Below, one piece after another: positions 49,201 to 56,579 of a stretch of DNA of 64,000 nucleotides (position 1 is its first letter; each line of letters starts with the position of its first letter). Origin of the DNA: Zobellia laminariae (GTDB lineage Bacteria > Bacteroidota > Bacteroidia > Flavobacteriales > Flavobacteriaceae). The stretch lies in NCBI RefSeq assembly GCF_009725995.1, contig NZ_RCNS01000001.1, forward strand, positions 662,283 to 726,282. Reading direction: 5' to 3'. A program made the translations under genes and the position numbers. The notes under the pieces are model-generated. The model saw nothing but the letters and a program-made list of their open reading frames with translations, was not told the origin of the DNA and searched no databases.

Positions 49201-49469
49201 GGCAGGTTAGATTTAGCATTAATGGTACCACTTACCTTAAAGACAATTATTCTGGGCTCCCTTATCTCAACCAGAGCATGTCGGAGACTTCCTGGGCCTG
49301 AGTCATTGAGGTTAGTAACCTCTACAACGACACCACCTCTACCTCCTGTAGCGTCTTTCCCGAAACCTTCAGCAGTTGGGAAAGCATCTAAGTTTTCTAA
49401 TACAATTTGTTTTTGAGCAAAAAATTGAAATGACGCTAAAAAACAAGCGATTAATAATGAAGTTCGCAT
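46293..49469 (-). CDS. Secreted pectate-lyase-like protein with discoidin, Big2 and T9SS domains (lyase 2)
   Basis: A 1058-residue secreted protein. The ATG at 49469 opens a clear signal peptide (MRTSLLIACFLASFQFFAQ); an upstream ATG at 49505 adds 12 unneeded residues. Order: beta-helix of the pectate lyase superfamily (about 25-330) beginning AFPTAEGFGKDATGGRGG, with IIIDHCSVSWALDENIS; a DSDKDGIDD calcium-type loop (about 395); three F5/8 type C (discoidin) domains (about 460-590, 686-815, 828-955), with one Big2 domain between the first and second; T9SS sorting domain (about 985-1058, LYPNPTADAVHI). Discoidin domains often bind galactose-like sugars. It is a paralogue of lyase 1 at both ends, but the middle modules differ. 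The substrate is unknown. Confidence 0.85.
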   Translation of the reverse strand: MRTSLLIACFLASFQFFAQKQIVLENLDAFPTAEGFGKDATGGRGGVVVEVTNLNDSGPGSLRHALVEIREPRIIVFKVSGTINAKSNLPIYSGRGNVTIAGETAPGGGILIKNGSLSIQADNVIVRHLRFRMNSSGNPQDGHNMDGIRVRSSNQSVKIKNIIIDHCSVSWALDENISVKYAEKVTVQNSILGECIKGMLMQHAKKVSVLNNLFALNNSRNIMANSSDNTDFAFEQINNIVYGFKWATSASEGMAFSVIGNRYRLSDDFETSTNYPITLTPPDSANDDNGNIKTTHAFLDGNILDESLLGLYRKELKPYLFSSPKNKSSYRATDAGNNKLDSKLLPHIGASSWKRDDVDKRLIQSYQNSSGTNKTSGSFPSISSGTGYKDSDKDGIDDNWELSHSISSSLQVKKNWDFGNYTVVNNAGYNAIEIYFAWLSGDFGRLSGSDVTEQPQVSNSCSNGSQYEVTASDSQEGNGPCNLVDDNIKTRWSAEGDGNWVIIDMGSSKEVNYVQIAFYGGDGRTYDFELQVSNDGASWTDVYGKRQRSSGQTEGLEDFEFPSQNARYVRYVGYGNSSNNWNNLLEMKVGANTGGTTTIPTTGVQVGRDQLDLSIGQTAKLNAAVQPSDATHQGVTWSSRDDKIATVSQDGTIKALATGSTIVTLKTSNGNHSDTISVSVGGSGGGACSNGSKYQVTASESQEGNGPCNLVDDNIKTRWSVNGDGHWASLDMGSSKDVNEVQLAFYAGDERTYDFDLQVSNDGVSWTDVYGKRQRSSGQTEQLENFNFSSQNVRYVRYVGHGNSSNNWNNLLEMKVVTNSVSVGDSGGACSNGSKYQVTASDSQEGNGPCNLVDENIKTRWSVNGDGHWASLDMGSSKEVDQVQLAFYAGDERTYDFDLQVSNDGVSWRDVYGNRQRSSGQTEQLENFNFSSQKVRYVRYVGHGNSSNNWNNLLEMRVGAGAAATSGTALKARLPERLQMNGPVVAALYPNPTADAVHIGGITGKKEITIIDFSGRILHTCTSRLLETSCDLSDYPTGTYNIRVDGPESTNVFTVLKE
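46604..46985. repeat. Discoidin-encoding repeat, copy 3 of protein order
   Basis: This stretch and 47030-47411 are direct repeats (period 426 bp) with roughly 20 differences over about 380 bp, near 95% identity by eye. A third copy at about 47700-48090 is more diverged. Each encodes one F5/8 type C domain of lyase 2 (signatures RTYDFDLQVSNDGVSW and RYVRYVGHGNSSNNWNN). Confidence 0.9.
47030..47411. repeat. Discoidin-encoding repeat, copy 2 of protein order
   Basis: Closest partner of 46604-46985 (about 95% identical by eye). Encodes the second F5/8 type C domain of lyase 2, just after the Big2 domain. Confidence 0.9.
47700..48090. repeat. Discoidin-encoding repeat, copy 1 of protein order
   Basis: More diverged member of the triple repeat. 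Encodes the first F5/8 type C domain of lyase 2 (RTYDFELQVSNDGASW, GYGNSSNNWNN). Copies 2 and 3 probably arose later from one another. Confidence 0.85.
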
Positions 49470-49805
49470 TTCCTGTGTATATAAGTAAGTTAAAATAAAG
49501 TTCAATAATCCAGGGATTACAAGATTGGAATTATTTCTTTATTTAAAGACTTTCAAAGCGAAAAAAAACAAAAAAAGTTTAAAATATAACATAAATGCAA
49601 GGCTTAATGGAGATAGTTTTTTATTTAACAAGTTGAAGATGACTCTTCTTGAAGCAAATACTTGTTAAATAAACAAGCCAGAATTATTCGACTAATTTAT
49701 AAATTCCTTGTAATAACAAAGAAAAATCTATGTTTAATTATTTCTTATCAGGCGGTAATAAAAATTTTAAGCTCACTAAACACCACTTAGATTTAAGACA
49801 GGTGC
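49470..49805. other. AT-rich region upstream of lyase 2
   Basis: This stretch of about 336 bp has no gene. The promoter of lyase 2 should lie in its left part. It contains the 13-bp inverted repeat at 49620-49673 described separately. The remainder is AT-rich with no recognised site, RNA gene or ORF. The right edge grades into the broken acyl-CoA dehydrogenase copy. Confidence 0.5.
49620..49673. repeat. 13-bp perfect inverted repeat with inner hairpin
   Basis: TTTATTTAACAAG at 49620-49632 pairs perfectly with CTTGTTAAATAAA at 49661-49673. The 28-base interval contains its own 5-bp stem (GAAGA 49635-49639, TCTTC 49644-49648). There is no T-run as for a rho-independent terminator. It could be a cruciform site, a recombination relic or a regulatory site for lyase 2. 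Confidence 0.7.
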
Positions 49806-50081
49806 TGAATTTACATATACTACTTACTTTAACTTTATAAAAACCATAACAGATGATAAAAACCGCGCTTTGTTTCAAAAGCTGGGTACCTTACACGCTT
49901 TGCCACCATCCGGCAAGATTCAGAGTGGTATCTAGAAAAAGGTTATATTGGCGGAACCAAATCAAAGGCAATACGCCAACGCGTAGAACGCTTATGCACC
50001 GAGCTAAGACCTCATATTGAAGTCTTAGTAGATGGCTTTGGTATTCCTGAGCACTGCATGAGTGCGCCTATTGCAAAGTAG
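49806..50081 (+). pseudogene. Broken 3' fragment of the acyl-CoA dehydrogenase gene
   Basis: Plus-strand sequence matches the last 270 or so bases of the intact gene at 39743-42007. The match has two parts. From about 49806 to 49913 similarity is moderate (about 75% by eye) with a 1-bp deletion near 49902 that shifts the frame. From 49914 to 50074 it is almost identical to 41839-42000, with about three mismatches. The final codons differ (IAK then TAG instead of IAQ then TAA). No start, no FAD domain: it is a remnant. It converges on the intact GIN gene with 16 bp between stop codons. Confidence 0.9.
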
Positions 50082-50097
50082 AGTATAAATTGTTCTA

Positions 50098-50919
50098 CTA
50101 TTTTTCTTTAAGCAATGAAGAAGTATCTAGAAAATCTATTATCTCTACCTTGCCTTCACCATATAAGTGCGTTTTAGCGCTACCGCTAGAAGTAAGTTGT
50201 AAGGTTTTGGTTGGACGAACATCTGCATCGGCAGATTCTTCTATAGTAAGGTAAATAGCTTCCGCTTCTAGCTTTTCTCCTTTCATCTTTGAATTCTCTA
50301 AAAGATTGGCATATAATTCATAGGTAGTTCCTTCCAATATGGCCGTTGCATTTTTGTACATCTTAACATTACTCAAATCACTATTGGAAAATATTTTAAC
50401 GTCTATTCTATCTTTAAGCACCAAGTTGACTTCTTGCCCTTTTAAATTGAATTCACCTGAACTATTGCCTTCCATATTAATATTAAAGACTTCGGCATCT
50501 GCATTCAAGTTCAACTTAGATGATTCATGCATATCCACATAAAGATCTTTTGAAGTAATAGCTCCATCCATATCTATCTCACCATCATACATAGTAATAG
50601 ATTCTAGATAAATATAATTAACGGTGATTTCTAACTTCTTCTTTCGTGTGATATTATAAAACGAACTGATTTGCAAAACACTATCCTCAACCTTAAATCT
50701 AAGAACATCAATAAGATTATCATCAGCAGTTATCGCTATCCCTTCTTCCGTTGAATCATGCAATATAATTTCAAGGTCATCCCGTAATTCAATAGCATGA
50801 AAAGGTGGCAATTCTTGATAAACATCTACTACTACTTTGTTACCCTTTATTTTTGGTTTGCGTTGAGAAAAGGCTTGAAACGAAATTAATAAAGCAAATA
50901 GAAAAACTGATATTCTCAT
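50098..50919 (-). CDS. GIN-domain (DUF2807) putative auto-transporter adhesin-like protein
   Basis: A 273-residue exported protein: signal peptide (about 1-18, ending AFSQ) and a repetitive beta-strand domain of the head-GIN/DUF2807 type (about 35-250), marked by ADDNLIDVLRFKVEDSVLQIS and repeated SSxGEFxLKG-like turns. Such proteins are widespread in Bacteroidota, sit outside the inner membrane and have no firmly known function. A broken copy of its 3' third is found at 46007-46292. It probably faced the acyl-CoA dehydrogenase gene before the lyases arrived. Confidence 0.8.
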   Translation of the reverse strand: MRISVFLFALLISFQAFSQRKPKIKGNKVVVDVYQELPPFHAIELRDDLEIILHDSTEEGIAITADDNLIDVLRFKVEDSVLQISSFYNITRKKKLEITVNYIYLESITMYDGEIDMDGAITSKDLYVDMHESSKLNLNADAEVFNINMEGNSSGEFNLKGQEVNLVLKDRIDVKIFSNSDLSNVKMYKNATAILEGTTYELYANLLENSKMKGEKLEAEAIYLTIEESADADVRPTKTLQLTSSGSAKTHLYGEGKVEIIDFLDTSSLLKEK

Positions 50920-51021
50920 GGTATAGTGTCTTTGTTACAAGTGGGTTAGGTTAATATCTTATAATCTACGAATGTATCTTTTATTGTTCTTATCAGGAAA
51001 GGAACTGAAATAAATGTATCA

Positions 51022-51058
51022 AAAAAAATGCCTAACTATAAAAGTTAGGCATTTTTAT
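51022..51058 (-). terminator. Rho-independent terminator of the act-cox operon
   Basis: On the minus strand an 11-bp stem (AATGCCTAACT pairing with AGTTAGGCATT) is followed by a run of eight Ts (As on the plus strand, 51021-51028). It lies 18 bp after the coxA stop codon and ends the eight-gene respiratory operon. Confidence 0.93.
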
Positions 51059-51075
51059 TTGAGTTAATCTATAAT

Positions 51076-52905
51076 TTAATGCTGAAGCTCTTCTTCATCT
51101 TTCTGTAATGGCACTGTCTGTGGAACAAAATCTTGACCTGGAATGATATACTCATCATTCTCATCTACCTTACTATAATCATAAGCCCAACGGTGAACTT
51201 CAGGAATAGCACCAGGCCAGTTACCATGTATATGCTCTTGCGGCGTAGTCCATTCCAAAGTAGTTGCTTGCCATGGGTTTCTAGGTCCCACTTTACCGTA
51301 GAAAATGCTTCTTACAAAGTTGAACACAAATATAAGTTGTGCACTAGCTGTAATGATTGCAAACACGGTCATCAATACCTGAATATCCGTCAATTCATCA
51401 AACATAGGGAAAGCTGTATTCTCATAGTAACGTCTTGGAACACCTGCCATACCTACAAAGTGCATTGGGAAGAATATACCATACGAACCAACAGCAGTAA
51501 TCCAGAAATGGATATACCCTAAGTTCTTGTTCATCATTTTACCTTCGAACATTATAGGGAACCAGTGGTAAATACCAGCAAACATACCGTATAGTGCAGA
51601 TATACCCATTACCAAGTGGAAGTGAGCAATTACAAAATACGTATCATGAACATTAATATCTAATGTACTATCACCTAAAACAATACCTGTTAGACCACCA
51701 GTAATAAAGGTAGAAACCATACCTATTGAAAACAACATGGCCGGATTCAATTGTAGGTTACCCTTCCAAAGTGTAGTAATCCAGTTAAAGGCTTTTACTG
51801 CAGATGGTATAGCAATTAATAAAGTCGTAAATGTAAATACCGATCCTAAGAACGGGTTCATACCAGAGATAAACATATGGTGACCCCAAACGATAGTCGA
51901 TAAGAAAGCAATTGCCAAAATAGAGGCAATCATTGCACGATATCCAAAAATAGGTTTTCTAGCATTTACCGCCATTACCTCAGATACGATACCCATTGCT
52001 GGTAAAATTACAATGTAAACCTCAGGGTGACCCAAGAACCAGAAAAGGTGTTCATATAACACAGGAGAACCACCTTGGTAATGTAAAACTTCACCTTGTA
52101 TGAATATATCGGACAAGAAGAATGAAGTACCAAAACTTCTATCCATTATCAACAACAATGCTGCAGATAATAATACAGGGAACGATATAATACCAATAAT
52201 AGCTGTTACAAAAAATGCCCAAATAGTTAAAGGTAATCTTGTCATAGACATCCCCTTCGTACGAAGGTTAATTACCGTTACCACGTAATTCAAAGACCCT
52301 ATAAGTGATGAAGCAATAAATATTGCCATTGCTACCAACCAAAGCGTCATACCCATACCAGAACCTGGTTGAGCCATAGGCAAAGCACTTAATGGAGGAT
52401 AAATTGTCCATCCTGCTGCTGCTGGTCCTGCTTCCAAAAATAAGGAAGATAACATTATGATACATGAAACGAAAAACATCCAGAAGGACAACATGTTCAT
52501 GAAACCTGATGCCATATCCCTAGCACCAATCTGTAACGGAATAAGCAAGTTACTAAACGTTCCACTTAAGCCCTGAGTTAATACAAAGAACACCATGATA
52601 GTACCATGTATGGTAACTAACGCTAAGTATACATCTGCATCCATAACACCTTCTGGTGCCCATTTCCCTAATAAAGCCTCAAAGACAGAAAAAGATTCTC
52701 CAGGCCAAGCCAATTGCATTCGAAACAAAAGAGACATTGCGATACCAATTGCCCCCATAACGAATACACCAAGAATCAAATATTGTTTAGAGATCATTTT
52801 ATGATCTTGACTAAATATATATTTGGTTACAAAGGTTTGTTTGTGGTGATGCTCGTGATCGTCATGTGCATGATCATCAACCTGTGCATTTGCAGTAACA
52901 GACAT
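51076..52905 (-). CDS. ctaD: Cytochrome c oxidase subunit I
   Basis: A 609-residue heme-copper oxidase core subunit with twelve main helices. The low-spin heme ligand is in ALVTIHGTIMVFF, the CuB ligands in FLGHPEVYIVILP (with the His-Tyr cross-link pair) and IVWGHHMFISG, and the remaining heme ligands in HDTYFVIAHFHLVMG. The N-terminus is unusually rich in His and Asp (VDDHAHDDHEHHHKQ), which might hold copper, an inference. It reduces oxygen to water and pumps protons. It is last in actA-F-coxB-coxA, 75 bp after coxB. Confidence 0.97.
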   Translation of the reverse strand: MSVTANAQVDDHAHDDHEHHHKQTFVTKYIFSQDHKMISKQYLILGVFVMGAIGIAMSLLFRMQLAWPGESFSVFEALLGKWAPEGVMDADVYLALVTIHGTIMVFFVLTQGLSGTFSNLLIPLQIGARDMASGFMNMLSFWMFFVSCIIMLSSLFLEAGPAAAGWTIYPPLSALPMAQPGSGMGMTLWLVAMAIFIASSLIGSLNYVVTVINLRTKGMSMTRLPLTIWAFFVTAIIGIISFPVLLSAALLLIMDRSFGTSFFLSDIFIQGEVLHYQGGSPVLYEHLFWFLGHPEVYIVILPAMGIVSEVMAVNARKPIFGYRAMIASILAIAFLSTIVWGHHMFISGMNPFLGSVFTFTTLLIAIPSAVKAFNWITTLWKGNLQLNPAMLFSIGMVSTFITGGLTGIVLGDSTLDINVHDTYFVIAHFHLVMGISALYGMFAGIYHWFPIMFEGKMMNKNLGYIHFWITAVGSYGIFFPMHFVGMAGVPRRYYENTAFPMFDELTDIQVLMTVFAIITASAQLIFVFNFVRSIFYGKVGPRNPWQATTLEWTTPQEHIHGNWPGAIPEVHRWAYDYSKVDENDEYIIPGQDFVPQTVPLQKDEEELQH

Positions 52906-52980
52906 ATTTGTTATTCTTTAATTTTAAAATTTTCTTTCAAAGCTCTTCCCGACAACCTATTACTAATACGTTAGTGCGTA

Positions 52981-54084
52981 TTAATTAACAGCAGTAGCGG
53001 ACTCAATATTATTGAATTCATCTGTTGATGCCTGACCCATCACACTCTGCCCGAAGGTTTTCTGTTCAGCTATCCAAGCATCATACTCCTCTTGCGTCTC
53101 AACAATAATTTTCATTTGCATGTTATAGTGAGACTTTCCACATATTTTATTACAAAGTAAGATATAATCAAATTCCCAAGGGTCCGAATTATCCTCCCCC
53201 TTAGAAGCTCTTTCAGCTCTGATTATATTCGTACGTTTTACCTTATCCGCTACATCTGGATTTTGCCTCATCTCTTCTGTAGTATATATAGGTGTAAAAG
53301 AAAATTGCGTAATCATACCAGGAACACAATTCATCTGCGCTCTAAAATGAGGCATATATGCAGAGTGCAATACGTCTTGAGAACGCATTTTAAAGTTTAC
53401 TTTTCTACCTACCGGTAAATGAAGTTCTTTTACAATAATATCATCAGCAGCATACGTATCAGATTCATCTAAACCAAGAACATTGGCTTTGTCAATATCA
53501 ATCATTCTAACGTTAGCTTTACCAAGGACATTATCTTCGCCGCCATATCTAGCAGTCCAGTTAAATTGCTGTGCATAAAGCTCTACAATTAAAGGATCAT
53601 CGTCATCGTTAATATCCATTATAGTAGTCCACGTATACAATCCCCAAAGAATAAGACCAGATAAAACAATGACCGGAATAATAGTCCATATAAATTCTAA
53701 ACGATCACTATCTGCAAAGAAAAGAGCTCTTTTACCCTTTACCCCACGATACTTGTAACCAAAATAATGTAATAATCCCTGCGTAAGTGTTTGAACCATA
53801 AAAATGATTACGAAAGACACCAACATTAGTGAATCATATTCGGCACCATGTGCAGAACCTGCTTCAGGAAGCAAGAATTTAGAATATTTCCAGAAACTGA
53901 AAATTGTAATTCCGTAGATGAAGATAAGAAATGCAAACAGAAGGTATCCGTTCGTCTTGTTATCCGAATCGTTGGCTATTTGAGAATTTTCGGCCTTGAG
54001 CTGCGACAATTCGAAAATCTTCGTCATCTGCCAAATCGCTATCGCCACAAGGGCCAAAACCACTAAAGTCAATAATGTAGTCAT
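52981..54084 (-). CDS. ctaC: Cytochrome c oxidase subunit II
   Basis: A 367-residue subunit II. It has an N-terminal helix, an additional membrane helix pair at about 45-65 and 75-165, then the periplasmic cupredoxin domain. The CuA ligands are C311, C315, H319 and M322 in CNKICGKSHYNM, with the earlier His in DVLHSAYMPHFRAQ. It takes electrons from the Alternative Complex III cytochromes and passes them to heme a. The SCO chaperone at 19614-20336 is the likely source of its copper. Confidence 0.96.
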   Translation of the reverse strand: MTTLLTLVVLALVAIAIWQMTKIFELSQLKAENSQIANDSDNKTNGYLLFAFLIFIYGITIFSFWKYSKFLLPEAGSAHGAEYDSLMLVSFVIIFMVQTLTQGLLHYFGYKYRGVKGKRALFFADSDRLEFIWTIIPVIVLSGLILWGLYTWTTIMDINDDDDPLIVELYAQQFNWTARYGGEDNVLGKANVRMIDIDKANVLGLDESDTYAADDIIVKELHLPVGRKVNFKMRSQDVLHSAYMPHFRAQMNCVPGMITQFSFTPIYTTEEMRQNPDVADKVKRTNIIRAERASKGEDNSDPWEFDYILLCNKICGKSHYNMQMKIIVETQEEYDAWIAEQKTFGQSVMGQASTDEFNNIESATAVN

Positions 54085-54114
54085 CGTATGTTCTACTATT
54101 ATACGTTAAAAATA

Positions 54115-55467
54115 CTAATAATGAAAATGTCTGCTTTCCTCAATAAACGGATTACGTTTAGGCTGTAAAGGCGCAGTTGTCAAAGCACGGAACACCCAGA
54201 AAATAAATAAGCCTGCAAAGAAAAGTACAGCTCCTATTTCAGGAATACCTATAAACCATTGGTCACCTACAGTTGATGGCATAATCATATTGAAAATGTC
54301 CATGTAATGCCCTCCAAGAATAACAACACCTGCCATGATAACAAACCAGTTAAGACGCTTATAATCGCTATTCATTAAAAGTAATACAGGGAACAAAAAG
54401 TTCATTGCAATCATCCCAAAGAACGGCAATCTATAATCTTCTATTCTTGTTATGAAATATGTAATCTCTTCAGGAATGTTAGAATACCAAATCAACATGA
54501 ATTGCGAAAACCAAAGGTACGTCCAAAAAATACTGATACCGAACATGAATTTAGCTAAATCATGTATATGACTATCATTTACATCTGGCAAATATCCTCT
54601 AGACTTTAAGTATATAGTTACCATAGCTATTACAGTAATACCAGATACAAACATACTAGCAAAAACGTACCATCCGAATAGTGTACTGAACCAGTGAGGA
54701 TCAACACTCATAATCCAGTCCCAAGACATAATTGATTCTGAAATCAGATAAAAAACTAAAAAAGCTGCAGATATTCTGAAGTTTAATTTAAAACTAGAAT
54801 TATCATCGGATTCATCTTGTTTCAATGATAATTTCCTAGAGTATTCTCTATAAAATATCCATCCTCCCAAAAATATAGCTGCACGAATCAAAAAGAATGT
54901 AGGGTTTAAGTAACCTGATTTCCCTTGCAAAAGGTGATCATTTGCAACAACATCAGCATCAGCCCATACAAAAAGGTGATTCATGTGAAACATAGATAAG
55001 GCTAATATCACGAATACAATAATACCACCAGGTACCAAATAAGACGTTATACCTTCCATTACTCTAAAAAGCAAAGGAGACCAACCCGCTTGGGCGGCCC
55101 TCTGTATGGCATAAAAAGCCAATACACCTAAAGCAATCATAAAGAAAAAGAATGCCGCAACATATAATGCTGCCCATGGCTTGTTCTGTAATTGATGTAA
55201 AAGGTGTTCATCGTGAGAAGAATCATGAGACCCTCCATGTGCTTCGGCAGCTTCTCCGTGAGCTTCCGTAGAAACTTCATGAGCGGTTACCTGATGCGCA
55301 TCAACTGCACCATGTGCATCTCCGTGCCCATCACCATGACTGGCAACTATAGCTTTTGCCTCCTCGACTGTACTAGGTGCCGATATGAATCCGATAGCAA
55401 TACCTAGTATCCCAAGAGCCATTAAAATAAAGGAACCGATCTTTAATTTGTTTGAAAACGTATACAT
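54115..55467 (-). CDS. actF: Alternative Complex III subunit ActF
   Basis: A 450-residue membrane protein with about ten helices and a His-rich periplasmic stretch near the N-terminus (HGDGHGDAHGAVDAHQ and more, about residues 43-90). Motifs such as SIFWTYLWFSQFMLIWYSNIPEE and MSWDWIMSVDPHWFST are characteristic of the ActF/ActC-type quinol subunits. ActF pairs with ActC as the second NrfD-like half of the membrane part. It lies 16 bp after actE and 30 bp before coxB. Confidence 0.92.
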   Translation of the reverse strand: MYTFSNKLKIGSFILMALGILGIAIGFISAPSTVEEAKAIVASHGDGHGDAHGAVDAHQVTAHEVSTEAHGEAAEAHGGSHDSSHDEHLLHQLQNKPWAALYVAAFFFFMIALGVLAFYAIQRAAQAGWSPLLFRVMEGITSYLVPGGIIVFVILALSMFHMNHLFVWADADVVANDHLLQGKSGYLNPTFFLIRAAIFLGGWIFYREYSRKLSLKQDESDDNSSFKLNFRISAAFLVFYLISESIMSWDWIMSVDPHWFSTLFGWYVFASMFVSGITVIAMVTIYLKSRGYLPDVNDSHIHDLAKFMFGISIFWTYLWFSQFMLIWYSNIPEEITYFITRIEDYRLPFFGMIAMNFLFPVLLLMNSDYKRLNWFVIMAGVVILGGHYMDIFNMIMPSTVGDQWFIGIPEIGAVLFFAGLFIFWVFRALTTAPLQPKRNPFIEESRHFHY

Positions 55468-55483
55468 ATCCCTTTTCTAAGTA

Positions 55484-56044
55484 TTATTTAGTTAAGTCTT
55501 GTTTCAATTTCATCACGTACTCTGAAACTTGCCACATCTCTTTTGTATTCATCTGAGACGCATAGGAGCCCATGGAGTTCAATCCGTAATGAATAGTATG
55601 GTAAGTAGTACCAATTGTAATATTCCTAGCTGGATCCGAATATTTTGGAACTCCCAAAATCTTCTCTCTCTTAACTAGTGTACCTTGCCCATCTCCCTTA
55701 TCACCGTGACAAATAGCACAATATATGGTATACAACTGACCACCAACGGCCAAATCCTCCTCCATATTTAATGAATCTAAAGGACTTTTTTGAATTCTTG
55801 CCAACTCTTTACCTTCAGGTGTGTTCTCATACCCATAAGGTATCCATCCACGTGAAATTGTATTTGCTGGCGGAGCCATAGCCTCTTGACGATTTGGAAG
55901 GAAGTCTACCTCTCCGTAGGCCTCGTAACCTACCGGCTCGTACATGTTAGGCATATATTGATAGTTGGGACTGTTCTTATCGGCGCAAGCCGTAACACAC
56001 AGTAGCAACCCAAAAACGATTCCTATTTTGCTAAAACTGTTCAT
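55484..56044 (-). CDS. actE: Alternative Complex III monoheme cytochrome ActE
   Basis: A 186-residue lipoprotein-like cytochrome c: signal with a Cys in LLLCVTACADK, then one heme site C109-A-I-C112-H113 and a likely methionine ligand in LNSMGSYASQM. It takes electrons from the multiheme ActA and passes them toward the oxidase. Size and position between ActD and ActF match the family. Confidence 0.93.
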   Translation of the reverse strand: MNSFSKIGIVFGLLLCVTACADKNSPNYQYMPNMYEPVGYEAYGEVDFLPNRQEAMAPPANTISRGWIPYGYENTPEGKELARIQKSPLDSLNMEEDLAVGGQLYTIYCAICHGDKGDGQGTLVKREKILGVPKYSDPARNITIGTTYHTIHYGLNSMGSYASQMNTKEMWQVSEYVMKLKQDLTK

Positions 56045-56046
56045 AT

Positions 56047-56577
56047 TTAATGACTGGTTTTTTCAACTATGTTTATCTCTACTGCCCCTGTATCCAACAA
56101 CAGATCCTTCAATTCTTTCTCATTGTCATGAATATCAATTTCCATTAAAAAATGGTCATCAGTAGTACGGACATCTGGATTTTCAGCTTCTTTAAAAGGC
56201 CATAAACGACTTCTCATATAAAAGGTTATAACCATCAAGTGAGCTGCAAAGAAAACCGTAAGCTCGAACATAATTGGAACGAAAGAAGGCATATTCTCTA
56301 TATAACTAAAACTTGGCTTACCACCAATGTCCTGAGGCCAATCTTCTATCATGATATAATTCATCATAAGAGTAGCTACAGAAAGACCAATACAGCCGTA
56401 AATGAACGATGTAATGGCAATACGAGTCGGAGCCAGACCCATTGCTTTGTCCAAACCATGAACAGGAAATGGACAATATACTTCTTCGATGTGATGCTTG
56501 GCTGCTTTTACCCTTTTAACGGCAAGCATTAGGACGTCATCATCATCATAATATGCATGTATCGCTTTAGATGCCAT
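56047..56577 (-). CDS. actD: Alternative Complex III subunit ActD (DUF3341)
   Basis: A 176-residue protein with two transmembrane helices (about 55-78 and 103-125) between soluble ends. KHHIEEVYCPFPVHGLDKAMGL is the usual DUF3341 opening. ActD is an accessory membrane subunit of the complex without cofactors. It is tightly packed: 2 bp from actC and 2 bp from actE. Confidence 0.93.
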   Translation of the reverse strand: MASKAIHAYYDDDDVLMLAVKRVKAAKHHIEEVYCPFPVHGLDKAMGLAPTRIAITSFIYGCIGLSVATLMMNYIMIEDWPQDIGGKPSFSYIENMPSFVPIMFELTVFFAAHLMVITFYMRSRLWPFKEAENPDVRTTDDHFLMEIDIHDNEKELKDLLLDTGAVEINIVEKTSH

Positions 56578-56579
56578 AG

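Noticed and set aside
42016..50100. Transposon or integron origin of the lyase locus
   Set aside because: No transposase, integrase, terminal inverted repeats or attC-like sites were recognised at the junctions; the duplicated flanks fit homologous recombination better.
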